A DNA stretch of 64,000 nucleotides, from assembly GCF_004798865.1 (NCBI RefSeq), contig NW_025336346.1, positions 3,376,176 to 3,440,175 of the forward strand, given 5' to 3'. The stretch comes from Varanus komodoensis (lineage: Eukaryota > Chordata > Lepidosauria > Squamata > Varanidae). The notes under the pieces were generated by a model. It did no database searches. It was not told where the DNA came from and saw only the letters and a program-made list of their open reading frames with translations. The translations under genes were made by a program, and so were the position numbers. Shown here one piece after another: positions 24,101 through 34,850 of the stretch (position 1 is the first letter of the stretch; each line of letters starts with the position of its first letter).

Positions 24101-25995
24101 CAAGATGAAGGAGAGGGTTGGGCCTGCAGAGGCCCAGCATGTCTCTAGAGAATCATCAGCAAATGTCGGGGAGAGGGGCCAAAAGGTGGTCAGTGGGGAC
24201 CATGCTCTTGGCAAAGGCATATATGGGGACTCAGGATGGCTTTGGCCAAGCATGGCTTACAGCCCATTTGTGAGCTTCTTCTAGGATGTTGTTGGGGATG
24301 AGGAAATCCTCTTTTGGTCCAAATGCTGTATGTACAAAGTGCTATCTCTCAGGCCTATGCTGGGTCCTTTAAAGGAATGTGTGGAGCCATCAAAAATTTG
24401 TTGTTTCTCCTCAAGAGGCTGGTCCGTCTTTATTGCAGCACCATAATTCTGCAATGCTTCCCATTCGTGTTGTTTTGTTGGGCTTTTAGTTGCTTTGAGG
24501 GTTTCTCTTCCATGGAGCAACTATATTAGTTAGTTCATCATTTTTTGTTTTGTTTTAAAACTTCTGTACACTGTCAGTGCTAAACTAAATGGCACATTCA
24601 ACTGTAATCATGTTCTGTTCTGTAATCATGATGCTTGATTGTTTTTATAAGGATGGATGAAGTCCAAAAGGGAAGCCCTTACTATGATTTAGCTTTTCCT
24701 GGATTTAGCTTTTACTATATCCAACAGGAGACCCAAGAGGCTGATGGGATGGCTTCTCACCCTGTGCAAAGGGATGCTAGGAGGATGTGTCCTGGTCTGA
24801 ACCCAGTGCTTGGGAGAGCCGCTGATCGGAAGGACCAAGTTTTCTTGGAGAGATGTGCTAATGCAACTTGTGCATTTCCACCACATCCCACTCTCCATGC
24901 TTCTATGGCCGGAAGCCAGTGCTCTAATGAGAGCCCAGCCAAAGGCGTTCATGGGAGCTAGCTGTGCACTAAAAGCTTAGGGATGGTTCCTGTGCCTGAG
25001 CTCTCATTACAAACACTTAAAAGGTGGTAAATGCTCTCTGTCCCGCAGAGCAGGGGACGGGATGTCCGGAGGAGCCCTTTATGCATGCTCGGTTGCTGAG
25101 TGGCAGCTCCCCTTGTTGGCAAGTGCTAATCTAGCCCCGCTGCTCCTCCCGGTCACCACATTTGCTCCTTTGTTTATTACAGGCATTACTTCGGCAGAAG
25201 GGGACGTGGCAGGCACACTGCCTTCCTGTGCCAGCAGCCACACCCGGCTCCCTCCTGCCCCCCATCCTCTTTCTCCAATTGTTTCACAAGCCTACTCCTG
25301 GCATATTTCATTTGTTATGGGCGGGCAGGCACCGCACAAGGTTTTCATTACCCATCTTGCTATTTCTGGGTAATTTTTCACAAATGACTCGTTTTGGAAA
25401 GACGTTGCCAGGGAAAATTTCAAAACTTAGAGATCTTATCAAGAACTGCCAGTCTCTCTTTTCTTCAAAGACCACCTGTGCTAGGGGGAAGAAACATGCA
25501 CCAGTCAGCACTGCTCCCCTGGGCAAGGTGTCAGCTCTGCCTGAGTAAATAGTGTGATCATGTTCAACCGGTAAGTGCGCCACGCTACTGAGCTGAAGTT
25601 TCAGGGGGTGGGCAAGGGGAGGGCATGGCTTCTGTTACAAAGTCTTATTGCAAATATTTCAGATCGTGCAATAGAGAAGTGATTATTGTTGAATCACAGC
25701 GGTTCTGCTCCACAGCTTGTTTAACCTCTTGCTTGCTATAGAGCAACAGTAATTTCAGGGAAGGAATTGCCCTTGCAGCAGAAGCAGGAATTGAGCATCA
25801 GTGTTCCTAAATCCTACCTTCACTCGTAGACAGAAAAGCCCAAGTACAGCTCTACTCTCTGCAGTGGGGCAGTTCATCATAAGGAGCATGATCCAAGCTA
25901 AGTTAAGTACTTTGAATCCTATCAGTTTGATAGGAGAATTATGGACATGCTTCATCTCTCTTTATTGCAATAAATGGAAATTAAAAGTGCTTAAG
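24100..25995. other. Unassigned non-coding sequence
   Basis: No gene or element recognised. Frames up to 128 codons in the GC-richer 25.1-25.5 kb part have no family features. Confidence 0.45.
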
Positions 25996-25999
25996 GCTG

Positions 26000-26090
26000 T
26001 GATCCAATGCACACTTACCTGAAAAGAGTCCTATTGGACTCTATGGTACTTATGTGCAGAGATGCATAAGGCTACACGCTAAAAGCCAAG
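26000..26090. repeat. Small palindromic MITE copy A
   Basis: GGCTGTGATCCAATGCACAC then TTACCTG, an AGAGTCCTATTGGACTCTAT centre and a GATGCATAAGGCT right end. This matches a short palindromic squamate repeat whose consensus, from memory, reads roughly GCAATCCTATGCACACTTAC ... AACTCAATGGGACTTAC ... GCATAGGATTGC. Copies B and C are at 41.9 and 63.5 kb. Confidence 0.6.
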
Positions 26091-26267
26091 CTTCTAGTTT
26101 GCCAAGGAGTGTGGAAGAGAAGGGGAAGAAAGGAATTAATGACATATACTGATTTCATTTGCAACTTGTGCAACAAGGCAATCAGAGCATCTTTGACTGT
26201 CAATATTCCAGAAAACAGAGAATGGAGGGAATCAAAAGCACTGAAATAGTTCTGGTCATCAAGCCTC

Positions 26268-26350
26268 TGTTGTTATAGAAACACAGAAAACAGAGCGAGT
26301 CAGAAGGGGTCTCCCGGGCCATCTAGTCTGACCTCCGGCACCAGTCGGCT
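26268..26350 (-). mobile_element. CR1 LINE 3' terminus, short antisense fragment
   Basis: TTATAGAAACACAGAAAACA, GAGTCAGAAGGGGTCTCC and GGGCCATCTAGTCTGACC are the complement of the same CR1 3' end seen in sense at 49.90-49.95 kb. It is heavily 5'-truncated, with only the last 80 bp or so remaining. Confidence 0.75.
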
Positions 26351-27425
26351 CTATGGAGTTGCAGGGGCAGCTGCAGGGTTCTAGGAGTCCCTGGGAAGGC
26401 GTGGAGCACAGAATCCCATGGGCGCAGTGGCTTTTTACCCACAGTGCTGCCCACCACAGCCTTCTCTCATGCAAACACTCATCTTCAGCCTGACCGCCAT
26501 TTTCCCCCTTCTTCCCTTCCCGCGGTTCCCTTCCTCTTCACATACTCCTTTCAGCACTCGTTCCCAAACAGCAGTGCACAAACCTTAAGCTGCCCATCCC
26601 TTCCCAGACATCTCCAGTGCAAAGCGTGACTCTGCCTGAAGGGACACATCTGTGTGTATCTGGCTTCCCCCATGTGGAACGGAGCCCTGACAGGCCAGGG
26701 TTCCCCTCATGTGAGAAAGCCTGCATTACATGCATCTCCCTTCAAACTGTCATGGGGAACAGTTAGTCCCATGTGGTTTCGCAGGCCTATCCATGCATCT
26801 GGTACTCATGGCTACAAAACTTGTGAGCAGGGCTTACCTCTACTCTGTTGGGATGGTGATCCAGAGGGACATTCCAGTTTCTGCCAAAGACAGACTTTGG
26901 CTGGATTCACAGGACATGGAAACAGCCCTGCATTATTTCCACAGCGCAGGGATGTTTGCCTGACCATACAGGTGAGGTGACCATGTGACTATGCAGGCAG
27001 CAGAGTTTCAGCATCTACAGCTTGCCATGCAATCCCGTGACCTCAAGTGAGCACAATCACCATCCTTTCTCTTGTCTTGCTGATGAGCCACTTCAGCCTC
27101 CTCCTCCTTGGTCTGTTGTAGTGCTAAGGTTGGATCCTGCTTCCCTTTCCTGAGTGTACCTGCATGTCTGCAGGGCTTCCCAACAGCTCTAGCCTCCATA
27201 GGCATTGCTATTACATGGAAATAAATAGCTCTGCCACAATTCCTTGTTTCTTCCTTTGAGTGTTTTTGCACTGTCTCCCGGTTCCAAAAGTAAAGAGGGA
27301 GACAGACACAGTGCTCAGCCAATGGGAATAAAGTGAGAAATGATGGCTCTGTTGCTAAGGAGCTGATAGCCATAGAGAGTAAAGGCTAGAGATCACTTGC
27401 ACAACTGCTCTTGCCAGGAGTCTCT
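26351..27425. other. Unassigned non-coding sequence
   Basis: No gene or repeat recognised. A 121-codon minus-strand frame at 27008-27373 ends in a lysine/glutamate-rich part but lacks splice or family support. Confidence 0.4.
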
Positions 27426-27429
27426 ATGG

Positions 27430-27570
27430 TGCTTCCATACTAACCATGGTAAAATGCTGATCCCAAAACCAGATGACCAGAGAAGCTGCAGTGAACTGTG
27501 GAAACTTAGAACAGACTATTGCTTCTCTCTCTGGTTTTGGGATACTAATCCCACCATGCAGGAACTCCAG
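27430..27570. repeat. Inverted-repeat element (AACCATGGT-type MITE)
   Basis: ACCATGGTAAAATGCTGATC then CCAAAACCAG (about 27443-27473) faces CTGGTTTTGGGATACTAATC then CCACCATG (27531-27558) as an imperfect inverted complement. GATGTGTGAACTC follows at 27630, a word I associate with the same dispersed family. Family boundaries are uncertain. Confidence 0.5.
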
Positions 27571-30500
27571 GACCAGGTCCGGATGGCACAACAGGCCTAC
27601 AACGGTAAGATTTAATCAGGACTTCTAGTGATGTGTGAACTCACCCACTGATTTTCTCTTATGAAAGAAATGCAGAAGTGTTTATTTTAGGATAAAAACA
27701 CAATTCACATCCTGTAACAGTGGTTCTTTTTCATTTCTATTGACCTATAATGCACAATGTGTTCTAAGATTCTCTGGGATGTTGAAGAGATTGGACAAAA
27801 TGCTGGTTCAAAGACATCTGGGTTTGCTCCCAGCATGTAAACAATTATTTCAGTTGGCCAAAGAGGCTTTCCAAGTGCCTCCATTCTGGACATGTTGATG
27901 GTTCTCTTTCAGTGCGACTAGCCTATGCTGCCACATTAGTGGGTATTGGGACAGGTAATTCCCATGCGATGGAAACTGGGTCACTGTTTCCAACTGTAAA
28001 CACATCTTGGATGTCCTCCAAGTCCATAGTTCTCTTATCCAAATATTAACCCTCTACTCACCTTTGAACCATTTGCATCTGTTTTAGCACAGCCTGCTCA
28101 ATATCGCACCATTGTCATGGCATAATCTCACCTGCTTGTGTGATTATTGCAACACGGAGGTATTATCAAGAGCTGCCAGGGGTCTAATTAGGAGGTTTTG
28201 TCTTTGTGCACAGCTTTCCCATGCAGTGAACTACTGAACTGCGTGTTGCAGCAGCCAGCTAGGCAGTTCCGTATCCTCTGGCCCTGTACATTCAGTGACT
28301 AGTGGATTCTTCTGTACAGAAGTGCTTCCTGTTCCAGTTAAGCTTTGTTTGAGCAGCAAGGACTGCCTCAGCTCTTTTATGTTCCTGTATGCTTTGTGTG
28401 TTCTTCATCTCTGCCTCTGACATGCCCTTTGATCCTTGGAAAGGGGGTGCAGGCATCAATAAACTGCAGCTACTGATGCTACAGGCATTTTCACTGAGAT
28501 CTTAAAAGATTTTCAATAACAACATTTGTTAAGTGAGGGCGACTCCTTCACAGATCTATAACAGTCTGGAATTCTAGGGAATTAGAATTCACAAGGATTG
28601 ATAACTTCTCAACCCAACACTTTTATATACCAATCCAGTGTCCCCTGCACTTGCTATTCATAGATTTTCAAAGGAAATCTGAATCATTATAGGTTTCTCT
28701 GCACCAAGACTACATGTTCCCAAAATATTGCCTTCCAAATTTATTCTCCCCCTTAAAGTGACAATCAGGCAAATTATTGTTTCGTTTCAGGGATGCTTGA
28801 ATAAGCAAAACTCCAAGTCACTGAAGTTCTCCACATTCCTTCTGAAAGCTTGTTCTGACTTGAGTGCATATCAGAACAAAAGCTTTGTTGTCTTTTCACA
28901 TGAAATTCATGTGCCTTTGGAGTAATCTTCCAAATATATTCATATATTGTGCACATCTTTGAAATGTATACATTTTTCTCCCATTAATTTGTGGACATTT
29001 GTATTTGTGTGTGTGTGTGGTTAAAAATGTTTTTATTTTTGGAAAGTGTGAACTGGACAAATTCTGATTACAGATAAACTGAAACAATTTTTTTCATATA
29101 TACCTACTTAGATCTGAGCTCTTTTGAAGAAATGGATACTTCTAAATGCTGCAATAAAGCCTAATAACATATTTGTTGCCCATCTTGTAAGGCCACCTAT
29201 GATTGGTTTCAAATAAGACATAATATATAAATACGATTAACAACACCACTGCCACTTATAACAATGATAATTTACAGATACTCCTAAAGTATGATGACAA
29301 TTATTAACATAACAATCTTCACATTCAAATTAAGCATGTCTCCCCTTCTGTCTTTGTTCAACTGTTGCTCAAGCATTGCTCACAAGAAAGACCAGTGATT
29401 ATAATCGTAAAATGTTGTTACTCCCTGGGAGTGCACTGGCATATCTGCAAATAAAGTATGTCCGTGTGGATGAAACATGTGCACAGAGAAGCCCACAATT
29501 GTATTCCAAACCTGTTCACTGTCCTAACAAATGCTGGACACTGGATTTACTCACAGAACGACATGTGCGCCAAGAGTACTTGTCAAGCTTGTTCTTTCTC
29601 CTACTGCAAAGACTGTCCTACTTAGCAAGAAATGTGAGGTCAGCTTCTGACATCAAGAGGTGGGAGAGAAATGCACACCTCACCTGTCTGAGAGGTTAAT
29701 AAGAGTTTGTTTGGTAGGAGGCAAGAACCTGAGGTGCTAGTCTTGAAGAGCAGTCAGCATCTGGAAGAGGTGCAAGAATAAAGGGTAGGAACTGAGCCAC
29801 TCAGCATTTTGGACCCTTTCTCCAGACTGAGCTTCTTAGTCAGAACAAACAAATACACAGATAAGCTCTAATCATTCAATCCAAAAATGCTCCCTAAATC
29901 ACATTAAAATAATCCTTGCCATTCCAGTTGTGATCATCAAGTAGGACCTGTCACAGTTCAAAATCCATTACAATAACCACAAGGAATTTCAACTGCAATT
30001 ATAAGAGATGGTTTCACTTAAAAATCAATTTTATTTTGTGCTCAGGGGAAGAGTTCTTTCAAAAGTGATACATGGAGCCTGCCTTTTGGGAAAGAAAAAA
30101 AATTAATATATCTAGGTGGATCTTATTAAAACTATGAGACATAGTTTGTGATTCAGATATGGTAGCATATGGAACAAATCATTTGTCCTTTAAAAAGAAT
30201 ATAATTACTTTAAAAAGTGCAAAAGTGATTTTTCATAATAAAACAACAAGTGTAAAATCAGAATCTAATCACAAATGATTAACCAGAATATCACGTGTCT
30301 GGAAAGTTAAACCAGGTCACCTAGTCATTGATCTCCCAGGCTTACATTTTCAGGGGTGAGTTGTCATTTGCATGTGTGACTTGAACCGGCAATTCTTGGG
30401 TACATGCTGGCAACTGTCATTTATCTTGTGAGAACTTTGAATATGATCATTTGAGCTGACAGCCTGTTATTACCAGCAAGCTCCAGAGGAGACGATTAAC

Positions 30501-31530
30501 ATACAACGGTTAGGCAGCTGGAGGAGTGGCCTCATATCCCCATGGGTACCAGTGAGAAATTAATAAAGAGGTTAGTTCAGGATACCATATTATGTACTGC
30601 CAGTAGAAACCAGCAGACTGAAAAATGCTATAGGGTCATCCATCCATCCATGGAACTGGTAAATTCTTCAGAATCTCTCTGCTTTTGGGTTTTGCATGGT
30701 GGTGGGTATCATATATTTAGTTCATTCCGACATCATATAGATGTCCTTTTCCCTGCACTATAGAAACATGGAACTCTTAGAAGTGTCCTCAATATAAAAG
30801 TTTTTCCTTATGGCCAAGCAAAAGATTGGTGATCTCTACATCATTACAGGCACAGCGGTTCACCAGGGGGCAACTTATATGGCACTAAAATCAGGGTAGA
30901 GGGTTTACCATCACTAAACATGTTGGTACTGAATTTGTATTAGCACCTGGGAACTCTGCTGGTCTTTGACAGTTCTAAGGAATCATTTAACCAGTACAAA
31001 GAACGAGTATCCATTGGATAGCATGCTCTCACTTTCATATAAGAGTTCAATTAACCTAGGAGGCAAAGAAGTAAGTGTGTTCAATGCCATAATTATTAAG
31101 GCTGAAACATTTAATCAATTTATTTTTTAAATTAAGCATTTGGAAACATTTCCACTAAATTAAAAGATGCCCCAATTAGGCAGATTAAAATATTATAAAT
31201 AAATGTACTTAGAAAAGCTAAAGTGACAAGCACTGTTTTAAAAGAGACATTCTCCTCTTTCACTTCCATACGGGTGAATGCTTCTGCCGATGCCTGTTAT
31301 GACACATGCATACATCATCTAAAAGCAAAGAAAGTATGCCATTTGCTATTATATCTACTTATATGCAAATTGAATCAATCAGTCAACTAAAACCCATTAA
31401 ATTAATTGACTGATATTTCTTTAATCATGTGACAACCCTTCGTATTACACAAAAGCTTTTTAAAAGAAGACATCAGATGCCTGCACTTTCTGCAAAGAGA
31501 CCTAAAGTAGTAATACAGCTGACTCTCCAG
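27571..31530. other. AT-rich unassigned sequence
   Basis: No gene found. Includes a short (TG)n at about 29008-29020. The last 450 bp (31080-31450) are listed separately as enhancer-like. One short word group near 28.13 kb loosely resembles an L2 segment but is not convincing. Confidence 0.45.
31080..31450. promoter_or_regulatory. Possible conserved non-coding element, AT-rich
   Basis: Dense in homeodomain-like words (CATAATTATTAAGG, ATTTAATCAATTTATT, CCCATTAAATTAATTGACTG). The pair ATCAGTCAACT (31378-31388) and AATTGACTGAT (31402-31412) is loosely inverted. Texture-based inference. Confidence 0.2.
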
Positions 31531-31532
31531 TA

Positions 31533-32116
31533 CAGTGGTACCTTGGCTCACGAACTTAATCTGTTCCAGGACTCTGGTCGTGACCCAAACTGGTCGTGAC
31601 CCAAGTTAAATTTCCCCATAAGGTTGAATGTAAATAAGGTTATTCTGTTCTGTAACTATTTTTTTAATCAGAAAAATGTGAAGCAAAGTGACAAACAACA
31701 ACAAAGATCATGGCCATCCCCTCCCCTCACCCTGAGCAGGAGCGCGGCCATCTCCGTCCCCCCCCCCCCCCTAGCACAACCGGGATCGCCCCCGCCATCC
31801 CTGCATGTGCCCGTCATCCCGGTGCGCTGCAGGGGAAAACACGGGAGTGAATGCGGGTGCGCTTGGGGGGGGGGAGACAGGCGCGATCATGCTGGGGTTG
31901 GGGGAGAAGGCAAGGTCATGGTTGCGCTCGTGCAGGAAAGACAGATGCAATCACAGGCGCGTTCCTGCAGGAAAGACGGGCACAACTCCCCACTCAGGGG
32001 GTGGGGAGATGGCTGCAATCGCAGTCACCACCCAATGCAGAGTTCGCGACCTGAGTAAAACTTTTTATGAATGTTTGTGACTGTTTGTGAGGAGTTTGTG
32101 AGCCGAGGTACCACTG
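31533..32116. mobile_element. Tigger/pogo-type MITE (Tc1/mariner superfamily)
   Basis: 584-bp non-autonomous DNA transposon. Terminal inverted repeats: CAGTGGTACCTTGGCTCACG AAC at the left and, read inward from the right, CAGTGGTACCTCGGCTCACA AAC, 21 of 23 matching. A TA dinucleotide flanks both ends (31531-31532 and 32117-32118), as expected for the superfamily. Subterminal GGTCGTGACCCAA repeats occur at the left. The interior is GC-rich with poly-C and poly-G runs and a roughly 30-bp duplicated unit containing GCAGGAAAGAC. Frames up to 144 codons in the interior are compositional, and no transposase is present. Confidence 0.9.
31758..31771 (+). repeat. Poly-C run inside the Tigger-type MITE
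   Basis: A C homopolymer of about 13-14 bases, with a G run at about 31865-31873 in the same element. Confidence 0.9.
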
Positions 32117-32619
32117 TATTCACAAAGAATGCACTTAGATTTCTGACCAGCAGAACACTCAGGGCCACCTTGAGTTTACATTGCAGTTTTTGAGCAGGGA
32201 AAACAACCCAGAAGGAGCATCTTCCAAGCACTCCCGCTGATGCAGTCTGCTTATAATGGCAGTTCCTGAGTTATTTAATCCAAGAATTACTGAGGCTGAG
32301 TGCAAAGGAGCAATCTGGCCGTCTCCCACATGTTCATTGCTTCTATATGCCCATTGCAGTTCCTGGATTTAAGCAACCCAGGAATTTCTCTCATGTGTGA
32401 ACCAAGTCACTCCTGTTTAAATTCTTCATACCTCATACAAATGAGACATGAACACGCTTCTCTCCCATATTGTGTATACTTGCTAGATGACTCACAAGGA
32501 TGGGAAGAGATTGGTGGTGACCACAAATAAGGGCTGGCTAGTAAGCCAGGTCAACATTTGTGGAGACAGGAGTGCCGAGCAAAGGTATTTCTTCCAAACA
32601 CTTAAACTGTAAGTGATTC

Positions 32620-32800
32620 TTTTATGTTTTATCCTGTTGCAATTATGTTTTTAAAACTGCTGATTCTATTGAATATGCTTTTATTATTTTAATTATCTTA
32701 TTTATTATCATTCTATTCTTTTGATGTGACAGTTAGCTGATCTGAAAATTGAAATACTGAATGGTGGGATATATATTTTAAACAAAGAAACAAAAATAAA
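32620..32800 (+). repeat. Possible LINE 3'-UTR and tail fragment
   Basis: AT-rich TTTTATTATTTTAATTATCT-like sequence ending in GGTGGGATATATATTTTAAA resembles the 3' UTR and end of L2-type LINEs. The paired hairpin is not clear, so this is a weak call. Confidence 0.35.
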
Positions 32801-32999
32801 GGTATCTCTGACTAAAGGCTGATTAAATTCAAAATCATGTTGTAGTTTTAGAAATCCTAATCAATCACACACAAAAGTTCTCCTAGCCTATATAAGACAT
32901 GTATGGTTTTCTTTTTCTTCCTTACCAAATCGAAATAAGGGTGACTTATGTGGAGTCCATCCAGCCCTCCCCTTTCCTAGTACTTCATAATAATCTTCC

Positions 33000-34850
33000 T
33001 ATCTGATATGCCATTGTTCTTTCTAGCCCTTCAAAAGGGGGAACGAACTATGGGGGGGGCATCTGTTGGCAGAAAATATCCTCCTGACACAAGTGCGCTA
33101 TTAGGCTATGCCTCGGTGAGCTTCTTCGGATGCATTAAGCCGAAGGTGGGCCACGTGCAGGCCGCATCCCCAGACCGCCTGCTTGTTCCCTGCTGCATCA
33201 GGCTCCTACCAGACAGCTATTCAGCAGCCTGGTGGGAGTGTGCTGTGGAGAAAGATGTGTCTGCAGAGTAACCCCGGTGTGCTCTTTCTCGGGAGGACTG
33301 CTGCAGCAACGTGCAGTCAAAACCTCCTTCCACTTCAGCAATCTTTTGCAGCATGAGCGCAACGCCAGGGCAGTTTTATCCAACTGCAGCAGTTCTCTGG
33401 GGAAAGAGGGCTCGTGAGGCATCTATCCTGCCTTGCAGAACTGGGATCCCACTCCCTCCGTCAAACAGCTGCTTGGCTGACAGGCTGTAGCTCAATGTGG
33501 CAGGGAAAGAGGGGGCGAGAGAAGCCACCCCTGCACATCCTCTCACCCTGAGGAGTTGCTGCTGGAGGGGAGAGGGCAAAGCCCGCTCCCTGCCCGGGAT
33601 GTGCAGAATTACTGGCGGGCGGGGGGGCATGTGTGTGGCGCGATGCATGTGCATGCAGCCCTCAGCCCCCCGCCCAACAGGCTCATTCAGCCCTACATGA
33701 CGGATCAACAGAGCACAGAGTCTCTGTACCTCTCCTCTCCGAGGTTCTCCTGCCCTGACCCATTCAAGGTGAACGGGCACTGCCCGTGCTGCTGCAGGTG
33801 GCCCTTGAGCAAGTTGTCCCGGTAGCCCACCAGGCCCACCTGCTGTTGCACGCTGGCCACCTGGCACAGAGCACAAATCAATGTGAAGCTGTATTGCCAC
33901 AGGTGAGCCTGGCTGTCTGGAGCTGGTGGCAAAGCCTTGCAAGCAGAGGCTCCCAGTACAGTACTTTTTTCCAGAGAATGTGTCCAAGGCAGAGCCCACA
34001 TGGAATCGGGTCTTAATGAGACAGAATCCAAGTGGACAGAAGTTCAAAGTTCACTGAAAGCCCAGGCGATGACCCTTGCCTTTGACCAAGGGCCTGTGAT
34101 TGCTACACGAGCTGAAACTTGAGGAAGAGGCAGAAGATCTATGCCTGTCAGGGCCCTGGTGCAGATGCGAGCACACCATCTCCGTTCTGCCTGCTTTAGT
34201 TGACACCATAGTCTGGGTGTCCCCCCGAGGTCTTCTTTCCTAAGAGACCCTCTTACTCTGTGGTAAATCAGAGGCCTCCCTCCAAGGCTGCATCTTGCAG
34301 CTGTGGCTGATGGGAGTATCCTCTGCTTTTGGTCTGCAGTCGGAGGGAAAGCCAGGTAGAGCTGGGCTCCCAGGCCCTGAACTACACTGGTTTTGATGCC
34401 TATGAATGAGACTCTGGCTCCAAAGCCACTGGGCGCACAGTAGCACCTGGACGAGGCCCGACTCTCCCTGCCTATTCACTTGCCATTGCCCTTGGGCAAC
34501 TCCACACTGCTTCTCGGAGGCAGCTTTTCTCTGTACTTGCTCCTGTCACTGTTGCTCACCCAAGGGATGGCAAGTGGACTTGAGCACACAGTGAGGAGGA
34601 GTGGGAGCAGCAGGGAGCTCTGAGCATTGACACGGGCTTTGGCAGATGCCCCTCAGTGCTGACCTCCGATGCATACCAATATAACAGGGCTTGGACACTG
34701 CTTATCTCAATGGGCCCCTGCAAGAGGACTTCCTGCTGGACTGTGTCCTGGGTGAGCAGGCTGCAGTGTGGGTCAAAAGACTGCAGTGAGGAGGCAAAAG
34801 ACTAGGCAAGCCACTGCATGCATTTAGCATGCTAACCTTTCCGAGTTAAC
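33000..34850. other. GC-rich block with long overlapping frames
   Basis: Holds the longest open frame in the window (223 codons, minus strand, 33376-34047), but other frames on both strands are open over the same bases. I therefore do not call it a gene. The block has locally raised CpG. A weak exon candidate inside it is listed separately. No repeat family recognised. Confidence 0.4.
33730..33860 (-). CDS. Weak candidate coding exon, unidentified
   Basis: On the minus strand a 131-bp segment sits between an acceptor (TTTGTGCTCTGTGCCAG, exon from 33860) and a donor (GAGAG followed by GTACAG, exon ending at 33730). It reads VASVQQQVGLVGYRDNLLKG then HLQQHGQCPFTLNGSGQENL in one frame. Acceptor strength and length are typical of vertebrate exons. 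The frame stays open well outside these sites, so openness is not evidence. I do not recognise the protein. Confidence 0.25.

Noticed and set aside
28100-28210. Possible L2 fragment around GTGTGATTATTGCAACACGG
   Set aside because: Only one short word matches the expected DYCN segment; flanking sequence does not follow L2.
33376-34047. 223-codon minus-strand frame, the longest in the window
   Set aside because: Several other frames on both strands are open across the same GC-rich bases; no recognisable domain; composition explains it.
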